NCBI RefSeq assembly: GCF_901709675.1
Contig: NC_051096.1
Location: 5,545,001 to 5,609,000, forward strand
Direction of reading: 5' to 3'
DNA: 64,000 nucleotides
Origin: Syngnathus acus
Lineage: Eukaryota; Chordata; Actinopteri; Syngnathiformes; Syngnathidae
Position 1 is the first letter of the stretch; the number at the start of each line of letters is the position of its first letter. Below are positions 37,301-48,715 of this stretch, piece after piece. The position numbers and the translations under genes are program-made. Below the pieces are notes generated by a model, which searched no databases, was not told the origin of the DNA, and worked only from the letters and a program-made list of their open reading frames with translations.

Positions 37301-38870
37301 TCCTGACGCAAAGCCGATGGATGGAAAAACTGAAAGCGACATCCTGACATCCTCACAGGTAAAATGAGCTTATGTCATTTTACCATCTCTTCGGGGCGGA
37401 TTGAAGTGTTTCGTTTCCACGCATGACAGAATATACTCCAATGTGGTGTGGGAAAGCGAGGAACAAAATACCTCACCCACAGTTGAATGTAACCTGAGAA
37501 GCATCCACTTAAAACACAACAGATATCAGGTAGCAATTGTTTAAAAAAAATCCTTAGGGACATGTAGACCACTATTAAGTTGAGGAGCAACATGGCGTCT
37601 CCATCTTTAGTTGTGTGACTGCAGACATGACACATGTGCGCTTAATCCCATGACAAATACCGGCCAGAATTTCACACATGATTTAATGTGCGTTCATTCA
37701 TCAGGGTTGGCACGGAACCGGGGATGTGCTTGGAAGGAGGAGGAGGGTAAACAAGAAGAGCAAAAGTTTTATTTCTCAACTGTGCTTAATCTGCCATGAA
37801 ATAACACTGCCTGTTGACTCCTATCACCTTTGGTGCGGCTTAACTGGTTGAGCAGTTGGTGACCACCCACAGGGTTGTGTCATCACCATGCCATGAGAGG
37901 ATCACCCCAGCTCACACACAAACACTGAAAAAAAGAAGACAAATGTTTATTTAACATTTAAATACTAATATTGGCAAAAATCCTTCTTGTCACTTAATTT
38001 CCTTTTTGGAGATTGAGTTACTCTCAAATCTCTCAAATCAGCACATCTTTGGATTTTAATGACAGTTCCAGCTTCTCTGACCACCTCTGGTGTGATAAGA
38101 AGTTATACTATCGGGTCTAATGTGGATCAGATTACCAGATGTATAGCAATACATCTCATAATCTCCACCAGGACAGGAAGCAGTGAGTCCAGGAGACCGA
38201 GCGTCTCCGTCTGACCTCAGCGACTGTCTGTAGCTCCACCTGAAAAAGCAAAAGCTGACCTGGAGTAATGTGGAGGAATTTTTCAATCATAATAATAATA
38301 ATGCATTTCGACTGACATTTGCTCTGCTGTTTGAGGAAGTGTTTACATATTTGTGTTTGTGCTTGCACTTAATTTTCTGTAGGACAACCTTCATCTCAAG
38401 CTCCGGTTTACTTTAACAAAGACTTGCTAATGATTTGAACTTTCCTCTAAGAGTAAACACTACTGTCATTGCTCCCAGGAGAAGCTCAACACTCCAATCA
38501 TTTTTTTTTTTTTACATTTCCCCTTTGCCGGATTGGATATTATTATTCTGCTTTCATTTTGCTGGTCACAGAGCAAATAATTCCATATTTGGTTTCACAG
38601 ATGGCAGGATTATAACATGCAAATGAGCTCACTAGAGGAAGATATGAAGAAAAATATTGAGAGACTTTTTTTTCCCTCTCGCTCTCTCTGTGCTGGTAAT
38701 TATTTTTGGTGTGACAGATGGAACGAGCGGGGAATAGTTCCAAAGTAAACTAATGAATATTAATTACGATAAAAGAGGCGAGTTTAAACAGGATTCTTTG
38801 AGGTTTTTAATTTTTTTTTTTACTACTAATCTTGTTTGCTATTATACATCATGCATAAATGATCACATAC

Positions 38871-38940
38871 AGTGGATATAAAAAGTCTACACACCCCTGC
38901 TCAAATATCAGATTTATCAGGGGTGTGTAGACTTTTAATA
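38871..38940. repeat. Hairpin repeat, GGATATAAAAAGTCTACACACC family
   Basis: The left arm TATAAAAAGTCTACACACCC (38877 on) is the inverted complement of the right arm ending at 38940 (GGGTGTGTAGACTTTTAATA), around a spacer of about 18 nt. The same arm sequence recurs near 48464, 48543 and 63222. This is a transposon-derived family. Confidence 0.75.
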
Positions 38941-41900
38941 CTTGCCCGTATCATGTCCACGATTAAAATCATAATGTATTTTTATTAATGAAATAAAAAA
39001 AACAGATTTTTATCTTCAACGGGCCTGCCGTGGTGATTGAAACAGGAAGTGACACGCTAATGACTGCAAAATGAAATCTAGCCAGAGCTCGCCGCAGGAT
39101 AGCGGGGATGATGATGGACGTGCGTGCGGCTGGCTTGGCGACGACGCACGTCACCTGCTCATCGCACACGTAACTGGACGGCCACTTAACGAGGCCTGTT
39201 TCCAATCAAGCAGACGGATGGACGTGCGGGCTGCCTCATCTGTCCTCCCTGCCAACCCAGCAAGAATGCTACGTGCCCCCGGAATCCAATTTCCCTTCAC
39301 AGCCTGTAATACCTCGTTTGAGGTTTTACTGCATGTTTATCCGATGGATTTTCCTCCTGCCAGGACCACAAGGGACTGGAACGGTGTCCACTTGAATTTT
39401 TCCATAGTGCGGCTTGGGGAAGTAGGAGTGTCATGGAGCTAATGTGCTGCCTGGCCGTTGAACCGTGAGGGTGGATCCTCGTGTGGATGGGAGGATGACA
39501 TTTATGATGGGAAGCCTGTAATTATGTGGGCATCTGCCAGATAGCTACAGCACCGGTGTTATGTTCACCGTGAGGACCGGAATGCTCGGGTTTCATTTAG
39601 GTGTTTATTCATTAGTATCCAGTTGGAGTATTTTTCCAGACTTCCTTTCAGACTCAAATTTTGTCTGACATGCTTGCAAAAAAAAATTGAAGGTATTTTT
39701 TTTTTTTTTTTTGCTTGTCTCTGGCATTTTTGGAGAGCAGCAGGTAATACATCTGGAAGAGGCAACCAACCTTGCCAGGCCTCATTTGAAGCTCCACTGC
39801 TGAACTGTGACCTATCAAATCGTTGGGCCTTAAACTAAAAAAGAAAAGGGCAAAGAGAGCATCTGTTGTCCTTCTGAACGCTCATAAACTATTCAAACAG
39901 TATTCAGAAAGGAACTGATTGACAGGGAATGTGCAATTGGGCATTTTTGGCCGTGTTGTGAAGCAGATTGCAAATGTTTGGTAAACATCGGGATTAAACG
40001 GGCTCAGCTGATTCACACTAAACATACACACTGTAATCTTCTTATTCACCAAACAAGGTTTGGAAATAACTTCTACTTTAAATCATGGGGACATTTAAAT
40101 TCTAGTTTAATATTTAGTCTTGTGTTATACATTTACAAGAAAGCAGCACAATTTCCTGGTGTCCCAAAACACCTTTTAATAATTAATAGCTCTCCCTGCT
40201 TCATTCTTGCTTGAGTAAGATTTCATCTCACCTGAAATGAAAGTGTGCACACACACACACTCCCATTTTACTCAAATTCTCCAGGCGTGAAAGTGAAGCT
40301 GATCAAAGCTCTATAAAGGCTTTTGGTGCCTTTGCAGGAATATTTCACTGCTCAAAGTAAATCTCCACATTATGTTGAAAGGATGCCTATTTATATAGAT
40401 TTTTAAAAAAAAAAAAATTCCTTTCACCACAAATCAAGATACATGTCAGTATACAGTCATCAACCACATTATTATCCACCTTCTAATCTAATAATAAAAA
40501 AAAAAATTCTTGCTCTCACTTTTAATTGACACTGAAAATTGAGGCAAATTATTTGGGCCACCTCCAGAATGACAGAATGAGTTTAGTCTTGACTGGCAAT
40601 GTGATTATGAAAGTATTTCTACACTCACTGTAATGTGTCATTTAAAAAAAAAATCCGTTTCTCAGAAATTCTCCCACCTCAATGACGATTGCATCATATC
40701 CGTGACTCCATTTGTCACAGCCTGATTTATTATAACTATTCTCCAGTACATGGAAATCCCAGTTTTCAATGGGGCCATTGTGATAGGTGACTAACTTGCC
40801 AGTAACTAACACACCTGAAATGATCAATATCGAGCGTGCAAACAACAGCGATGAACCCGTGTGATAATTTCAGCAGATCCCAGACAACGATAAGCTTACC
40901 AGAATCCTTCGTTTATGCTTATGGAAAGTTTGCTTGTTGATTTGGAAGCTTTATCAGCATCACCCTCATACAGACGGAATCTGTTTCTTTCCTTTTCTGC
41001 TCCAGACAAGTTCGAGCGGATCCAGGAGAGATGTTAGCCTCAAGGGGAGGGTCAAGTTCTAATAATTGAAGTTTCAGATTGTTGGTCTGTTTTATGGTAA
41101 GAATTTAGTGGCTGCATGTCGAATCCAACGGAACGTGTAGTATCGGTTTCATTTTTTTCCAATATTGTTGTTCTGCACAGTGAGATTTAAATTCATGTGA
41201 AGGTCAGTAATTACAAAGTTTTTGCTGTGAACAAATCTTAGCCCCGAGGTGACGTTTGCTTAATAAGAGGCCAATACGCCCACGAGGCAACATCATGAAG
41301 CAACATGTCCTCTTTGTAGTCATTCACCACAAAATATTTCTAACCAGAAGTAAATAGGATTTGTCTTTCACTAGAATTACATTGCCTAAAGCAATATGGA
41401 CCTCATTCTGGTTTTCCCACAGTTTAAAAACGACGTCAGTAATCAGTCAACATGATTCTTGATGTAACCCTTCAAAGACACAAGACCCCTATAATCAGAT
41501 AAAACCTCGGTCATTGACAACGCAGTACATGACGTCTTTTCTTTTTTTCCCCAAAAGTCACACAAGTGTCAAGTTAGAAGATCTTGTTTTCATTTGATTG
41601 TTAGCAACATTGTGGAAAAAAAATATCTATGGAACTTCCCATGTATGTTACCAGAGTTATGACTGCGGTTCAATTGATTGCCAAACTTGTGACGTGGATT
41701 TATGTTTCATGTGGTGGCAGTGAGGGGATCAAGCTCTCTCTTGTTCTCCTGATGTTACGTGTCCCACTTCAAATGCATTTGTGGTTTACGATTGTAACCA
41801 CCTGCACCCGTCCAGGTGAGGCACAATAACACTCAAAGTTCCATGTTATCCTTGCATAGGGGATTCCCAGCCTAGCATTAATTTTGCATTTGTAATATAC

Positions 41901-42639
41901 ACATGTTTTTTATTATTGTTTGAAGGCTAGAAAGCTTCAGAATCTGTTGGACACTGTTTTTCTTCTTTGTCTTCATCCGGCATGTTAGACCAAACATAGA
42001 TAAAAAGACAAAAACAGAGGAGCCGCTGGTTTCTGATTGCATGTCTCAGTCTGGGGGGGTAAACTGCTTGCACCTTGAGTCACCACTCAGCCTGTTGGCT
42101 CTGGTTAAAGTGCTCTTGACTGTGACAAGGATGTCAGCCAGATCAGGGGGCTTCATGACTGGTGACTCACCTTGGTCAAGGGCATCTACCCTAGGGGTGG
42201 TGGGGGTGACAAAAAAAAGACAAAACACATGCTGGGAGGCTGATTTGCAGAGAGAGAGAAGAAAAAAAACTGATGAATAGAGAAACGTCTCACCTTACAA
42301 GTTCTCTGACATCAATGTGAAATCACAATAGGCTCAATATAAAAACCAGCGCGTGAAGAGTTCAAAAGGTGCATGTCAATGGAGTCCAATATACAGTGAT
42401 GTATCAGGTTGCCCCCAAAATCCCCATCTGAAGACAAAAAAAGGAGCTGAGCAATTAGATAACCTCACCTTTCAAATGCAGACTGACAATAGACTGACCT
42501 CAAAGGATATTAATATACAAAACTTGTAGGATAGTGAAAATCCTTGCCTTCTTTTGTGAAAAAAGAAAATGGTGACAATGTGCAAACTGTTCTGATAGTT
42601 GCAGTAGTTAACCAGGCCAATTGCAACGTGGGATGAGAA

Positions 42640-42652
42640 CGCCACCTGCTGG
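42640..42652 (-). promoter_or_regulatory. Perfect CTCF core motif
   Basis: The minus strand reads CCAGCAGGTGGCG, a full match to the vertebrate CTCF core. It lies about 1.1 kb upstream of TMEM170B. Confidence 0.4.
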
Positions 42653-43380
42653 CCAATGCTCTACTCGCCCTACCTTATAAAAACGGGTTGAGTTTGACAT
42701 ATTGCTGATTGAATTTACTTTTAAAAAGAGGAGATATTTGACATGCAATTATTTCTGTCTATTCGACCACCATCACTGATTGGATGTCAATTTCTATTTT
42801 AACCTTTATTTTATCATTCAGCCAGCATGGCGTGTTTATATAAATAAAATATTTGCAATCTTCTCAGAGACCGATGGCATCTCAAGGAGAATCCATGCAC
42901 ACTCTATATAAACAAGGCGAAACGTGTTGTAGGGTTTAACAGTATTAAGACGTACTTCAGGACCACGGATAGCTCCCCATCGTAATTGACAACGCCCCGG
43001 AAGTAACCCGCTGCTCGGCAAGTGCCTTATTCTTTTTGTTTTCTTTACCCCGCTCCTCATTCAAAACCCAAACTAAACTCTTGGAATCATTATTAATGAT
43101 TAATATTATTTGTTGTTGTTTTAAAAAAGAAAAAATAGTCGAGGTGCCCTTTTCTGATTGGCTGATTTCTACATCAGGAGAGCTTGCGCCGGCCGGCCGG
43201 TTGCGCGCACCAGAAGCACGCTAGAATAAAAAAGAAAGGTTCGCTAGAATTACTTTCACTCCAGTGTAACTAGCGCTCGTTGCTAATCTACCTTTGCCTA
43301 CGTCACCACCCTGTTTCCCATTCATAAAGCTACTTTAATACGAAATATGCCCACGTAATATGAGTCTTTTAAAAAACGGT

Positions 43381-43721
43381 GCGCCTGTCCCTTTAAGGGT
43401 TATGTAGCCGGGCTGGTCAATGTAGGACGAGCGACCGACCGTGCGTGCGCGCTCCTGCCCGAGGTCCGGCTGCCGTCTTCATCATGGCCTCCACACCGCC
43501 GACTCCGCCGCAACCGAGGATGAAGCGATCAGCATACAGCCCTTCCCTTCCCGACGCGGAGACGGACGCCAAGCCGAAACAGCGGCACCGGTAGAGGCGA
43601 GCCGCGCCGGGGAGAGCCGCGCCTCACAGCCAATGCCACCCCGGTCTCCCCCATGCCTTCGCTCAAAGCCAAGCACGGCTATTCAATAAAGGAGGGTGAG
43701 AACCCGGGCGGTGGCAGAAAC
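43381..43721 (+). promoter_or_regulatory. tmem170b: TMEM170B CpG-rich promoter and 5' UTR with an uORF
   Basis: A CpG-rich stretch starts near 43381, with an NRF1-like GTGCGTGCGCGC at 43441-43452. An upstream ORF at 43484-43594 (36 aa, strong context ATCATGG) lies out of frame with the main gene. A second short uORF starts at 43634. The in-frame ATG at 43653 would extend TMEM170B by 23 residues. Confidence 0.55.
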
Positions 43722-45426
43722 ATGTCAACAAACAGGGATTATTCCGTTAATCTATCGGTGCAGCAAGTGCTGAGTCTTTGGGTGCAAGGGACGACGTTGC
43801 AGCACTTTGCAGGTATGTATGCAAGCCGGCCGGCCGGACGAAAGGTGCCGTGCGTCCGCTATTCAGCACTGGACGCTCGAGTGGCATTCAAATTGGAATA
43901 AAGCGATGTAACGTGATATTCGTGCTCACATGCTGACGCTATTACTACCACAGGAAAATGAATGAGACATGGCCAATTTGTATTTTTATGACGTGGGTGC
44001 ACCCTTCTGTGAACTGAATGATGTGTATCCCCCCTTTGTCTAGCTTGCCATGAGCGAGGATTTAAAAAAAAAAAAATCGATACCTTTATGATCGTCATCT
44101 TCAATAGTCTTTTATAGTGCTTGAATGCAAATTCAGTTTTATTACGATCAAGTCATTTTTTGCCCTTGTCAGGTGAAGTTTTAAACATGGTGTTTCTATT
44201 TCCCCTGTACAAACAGGTTTAACCCTAATGAAACATTTATATTTTAATCTAACATACATAAAAATATTTCAAAACAGACCCATCCATCCCAGCTGACTTT
44301 TTGGGTGCACCCCTTGAGTTGGGTCACCTGCCAGTTTCATCCCACAATTTTCTTTTGTGCTGCATTTTGTATGCAGGGAATTATTATTATTATTATTTTT
44401 GTGTGTGAGCAGAAAATTCAAAGACAGGACATGTCATCATTTCCGATTGCCACCTTTTTTTTAGCTGCTTGCTTTGCATCCTGTGTGTTGAGCAACGTGT
44501 CGAGCATGAGCGAAAAAGAGGTAGTGGATGATGCTGAGTCAGCAGGAAGCCTTGAGCGCATGTAAAGCTGCGTGAAAGCGGAGGCGCAACACAGCATGGA
44601 AAGCGCTGATGAGGAGAGTGTATATAGAATACTGCCACCTGATCCCCCCCCTCCCCCAAAATCTGAATCCCTCCCCCAATACCAACCAGGTGATAAATGA
44701 CCAAGTGAGACATGAAATGGGGTCATGGTGAGAATGTATGTGGTCCAACTGCACAATAGAAATAGACCTCACTAAGTACCTAATATCTTGAAATGTAATC
44801 ATCTGTGTGTGTTTTTTTTTTGTGTACTTCCATGTCAGAAATGTGGTACTGGGTGTTCCTGTGGTGTCTTTTCTCCTCACTCTTCGTCCACGGGGTGATG
44901 GGGATGCTCATGTTCGTCATGCTGCAGCGCCACAAGCGGGGCCGTCTCATCGCCGTTGTGCTGGTCAGCGTGGGTTTCCTGGCCTCCCTCTCCGGAGGCG
45001 TCATCACCAGTAAGTTGTTGTTTCATGCATTATTATCTCTGCTTTTTTTTTTTTTTTTTTAATGCGCTCAGCAGAATCTGTTCAGCCTGGGGATGACAGT
45101 TTGCTTACGTCAGCCACAGGTGGCGCTGACAAGGGCAAAGGCTTGTGGGCTTCCTCATTAAACTTTTCCAGTCGGACCTCTAAATGTTCACCCAATCGCT
45201 CTCTGTCACTGTTTCCAGCTCGGATCCTGAAATAGACAATAAATTATTAATGCCAAGCAATAAAAAAGTCTGCACTGGATTTTTGTTGTCCTCAGGCGCA
45301 GCGATAGCGGGCGTGTACCGCGTGGCAGGGAAGGACATGGCACCCCTGGAGGCTCTGCTTCTCGGTGTGGGCCAAACCAGCCTCTCTGTCGTCATATCCT
45401 TCTCACGCATCCTGGCCACACTCTGA
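43722..45426 (+). CDS. tmem170b: TMEM170B, transmembrane protein 170B (3 exons)
   Basis: Exons 43722-43812, 44839-45009 and 45296-45426 give 130 aa (human 132). The N terminus carries NLSVQQVLSLW, conserved in human. Three hydrophobic membrane segments follow at about residues 32-58, 67-95 and 104-122, and the C terminus is VVISFSRILATL. RVAGKDMAPLEAL between the second and third segments is nearly identical to human. Human TMEM170B has been reported as a plasma-membrane negative regulator of Wnt/beta-catenin signalling. I chose the ATG at 43722 because it gives a family-length protein. The in-frame upstream ATG at 43653 cannot be excluded. Its neighbours NEDD9 and HIVEP1 match the human order. 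The paralogue TMEM170A is less likely, from the N-terminal sequence and the context. Confidence 0.95.
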
Positions 45427-47240
45427 AATGAAGGTAATAGTTGAAGGACACAGACTTAATGAATGGCAGCCAATCAGAGACTTGAAATTGGCCTCTTGAC
45501 CTTTGGGACTGGGTCCAAAAGTTGAGTTACTGCCATGTTTACGAGCGGGAACTCGGTTCAGCACAAGCAGCGCCAGGCAAACACAGCTCCATCCTCAGCT
45601 TCTGGACTGAAAGCCATGTTGGGGGTAACTTTGTGCCAACAGTCTGCTCTATATGAATGGGAATTTTTTAAAACATAAAATGGGTTCCTTTTTTAAGAGT
45701 CCGCTTGAGAACAAAAGTCGAGCAGTGACGACGCAACAAATGTTGAAAGCTATACAGTATTAATCATCACCCGGAGGTTTCACAGATTCTCGTTATCATT
45801 CCTTTTCGTTCAACAAACATGAAAACAAGTATCAGTGCCAAAAACTGCTTGCGAGTGAATGTTTGGGAGCGTTGCTATTAGCTACACTTGTTTGCTCTCT
45901 ATTTTTTTTTTTTTTTTTTTAAAAACCTTGTCCCTTAAGTTATAAAGGTTTGATTTAAATCTGAAGAAGCTAGCGCCGCACATTTGACTCCAGACCAGAA
46001 GGGGGCATTGTGATCCCACAGCACTGCCAAAGAAACATGAAAAAGAAAATGCAAAATTGACAACAAAAGTGGATTGAAGGTAAGATAAATCGACGCTAGC
46101 TTTTTCAAATGGACTTTTTAACTTTGAATTTTGCACTGATTTTTACTCTTGCCTTGTTTTACCATGTAACTCTGGCGTGACATGTTACACTGAAATGAGT
46201 GATAGCATTTTTTTTTTAATTTTGAAATGCTGTCAAGATGTGCTTGAATGATATTGTTTGTGGTCAAGTAGGTCATAAACAAGTTTGTGTCCCGGGATTA
46301 AAAAAAGGCCCAAAATGTCAACAGCACATGACACCAAACCCAAAAATAGGAAGTCGAAGGGTATTTAATGCCAAAGTATCATTCATATGCTAGCTTTATT
46401 TCTTCCATCTCATTTTAGTGATGTAACATTTTTTTTAATGAATTGCTGCTTCAAGATCGGTCGGAAAATGTCATGACTGCTTTGAGTCAGTTTTTTGTGT
46501 GCCTTTTTCAAGGTATTCTGAAGGGTTATGTAACTGACACGCTCACCTACATTACCAGTTTTGTACACAAGAGGGCGTCATTGCACTGCATTAAAAACGC
46601 TGCGATGACAAATGAGACTTTTTTTTGTTTTTTGCATGCTTCCCAACTATCAAACTAATTGGAAAGCCAACTCAAACCCTCAATTTAATCTAATAATAGC
46701 TTTTATTACGAATTATTTACGAATTATTTCCCTCTTTTTCAAGGACCAAAGCTGTTTTTTTTCCACCATTTTTTATTTATTTGCAAATTTTATCATGTAA
46801 ATTTTTTTTAACGGTGCTTTTGCAGCGTGTGTGATTGCTACCAACAATATTTATGTGCTATTCTTTAATACAAAGAGGTTATTAGTTGTTTTAAATGGTG
46901 TGCCCTAAAGCAGTATTTTCCAGCCTTTGGAGCCAAGGCAAATATTTGGCAGTATATGAACAAAGAAATATTATTTGCAGGAAAAACAAACGAACAAAAT
47001 GGCCCCTCACTCTTTTACCCAGATGCCACATTGTGATTGCATGTGTCGTGTGCTAACGTGTGAAAGAGGTAATGTTCAAAACCTACAGTGGCACTGACAG
47101 TGCAGTGGTAAATAATGTATCATATGTTAATTCATTAAAAAAAAACGTTTTGTACCAGCCAAGCAGCTGATATTTATAACAATGGCTTATGTACAAATTG
47201 TTCCTTATAAATATCAGTTGAAATAAAAAAAAAGAAATCT
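45427..47240 (+). other. tmem170b: Probable TMEM170B 3' UTR
   Basis: After the stop there is no gene until a good AATAAA near 47222, at the end of a long AT-rich stretch without introns. Human TMEM170B also has a long 3' UTR. CTCF-like motifs lie on the plus strand at 45995-46007 (CCAGAAGGGGGCA) and near 46566. The 3' end is inferred only from the poly(A) signal. Confidence 0.4.
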
Positions 47241-48413
47241 TTTTAGAATACAAAAGCGTGTGGAGTGATGTTTTATTTACACTTTGAATATGTGATTATT
47301 AATACAGTGGTGCCCTAAGCTGCAAATTGTTGAACCCAATTTAGCTCTACGTGCCCACCCGCCACAAAGCAGGCCATTTTTAGACAAACCCAAACGTGCT
47401 TTGTCTTTGTCAGGCTAAAGGAAATTGGCTGTTTCTATTTAGTGGCATGAGTAAAAAAAAAAAAAAGTTTAATATGCGATCAACATTGTAATGACAGGCG
47501 GACGGGGCCACCCCATTCCCCTCCCTAAACATTTTGATTACACCCCAGACTCCAAACACAATTCCCAAGCATGCACACAATTGTTTTGTAACTTGACATT
47601 TTGTTGCTATTCCAGCAATGGGGTGGAATTTCTCAGACAGGATGTGATTTTTTGTTTTTATTTTAAACTTTCCCAAGCGTTAGTTGCACCCAGACATGCC
47701 AAGCTTCCTCAAAGCGACGTGATGACTTTATAGCACGGCTGATGATTTGATAGAACAAAGGTCTCGAGTTTTTTTTTTTTTTTTTTTTTCTTCGTGTTAT
47801 TTTGCTCTTTAACCACTCAAACTAGGCTGGCGCTGATCTAATAATAAATGAGAAAAGTACATAAGTCATGAATACGGGTGCCGCTTTGCATATTCAAATG
47901 GAAAAATAAAGAAGCTAGACATGATGCTGTCACCCTCGCCACTCGCTCCTATTGTCTTATTATTTCCGCCGCAGGAAATACTCAAGAGTTGAGCGTGAGT
48001 GCAGACAAGGGGACTGCATGCCTGCTTTGTAAAAAAACACCCCTTCAACAATGACTGGAAACAGGCCAAGTCTTTTGAGCCAGCAGATCACTTTACATTA
48101 TTGACCTTGCCTTTGTGTTTTGGAGTTTGACTCCAGTCGCTCAACATGTACAGTATATAAAGAGCAGACAACAGACAAACACTTCACCAGGCCGGGCTCC
48201 ATCGGAGACCCGGCCCGCTGTCAGATCAGCGCCGGCTGTCTGGGCCTGACTCTGATCTCTGTGTCTGAGTTTACTTTGGGAGAAAACCTCCATCCCGACC
48301 TCCCGGGCTGGAATGTTCTACACGTTTTCCCGCAGTGACAACAACACAATGAAATCTGAGTCAAGCCGGAGAGCGCCGATCAAATGAAGGCCAAACACAA
48401 CTTCAATTGCTCC

Positions 48414-48569
48414 AAATTTAGATCAGACAATTATAGTCTATTGAGATTTGATTGAGAGCTACAATGGATATAAAAAGTCTACACACCCTTAATTTAGATA
48501 AGACAATTTTAGTCTATTGAGGATTTTCAATCTGATTTGATAGTGGATATAAAATGTCTACACACCCCT
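48414..48569. repeat. Tandem pair of about 78-bp units
   Basis: Unit 1 (about 48414-48490) and unit 2 (about 48491-48569) both run from AATTTAGAT(C/A)AGACAATT through TAGTCTATTGAG to GGATATAAAA(A/T)GTCTACACACC. They belong to the same family as the hairpin at 38871. Confidence 0.75.
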
Positions 48570-48700
48570 AATCAAATGTGCTGGTGCATATAAAAAAAAA
48601 AAATCTGGATCCTTCTTATGTACAAGCTTTGTGTTGTCCTCCATTGTGTTACCACAACTCTCCCCCACTTGTATAATATTGTTGTTGTTCTCCATAAAGG

Positions 48701-48715
48701 CCACAAGAGGGCAGC
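48701..48715 (+). promoter_or_regulatory. CTCF-like motif
   Basis: CCACAAGAGGGCAGC differs from the CTCF core only at the usually pyrimidine fifth position. It is the best plus-strand match in the window. Confidence 0.4.

Larger units (their letters stand above)
29801..43380. other. NEDD9-TMEM170B intergenic region
   Basis: About 13.6 kb without a recognised gene. It includes the open minus-strand segment at 30252-30621, an A24-type run at 32727-32750, a MITE at 34072-34309, a hairpin repeat at 38871-38940 and a perfect CTCF core on the minus strand at 42640-42652. A minus-strand frame at 38056-38244 follows a good acceptor (TTTTTCAG) but matches nothing I know. The remainder is AT-rich and unremarkable. 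Confidence 0.5.

Noticed and set aside
37810-37930. Possible tRNA-derived SINE head
   Set aside because: Short stretches resemble box A-like sequence, but no box B at proper spacing, no tail and no paired copy in the window.
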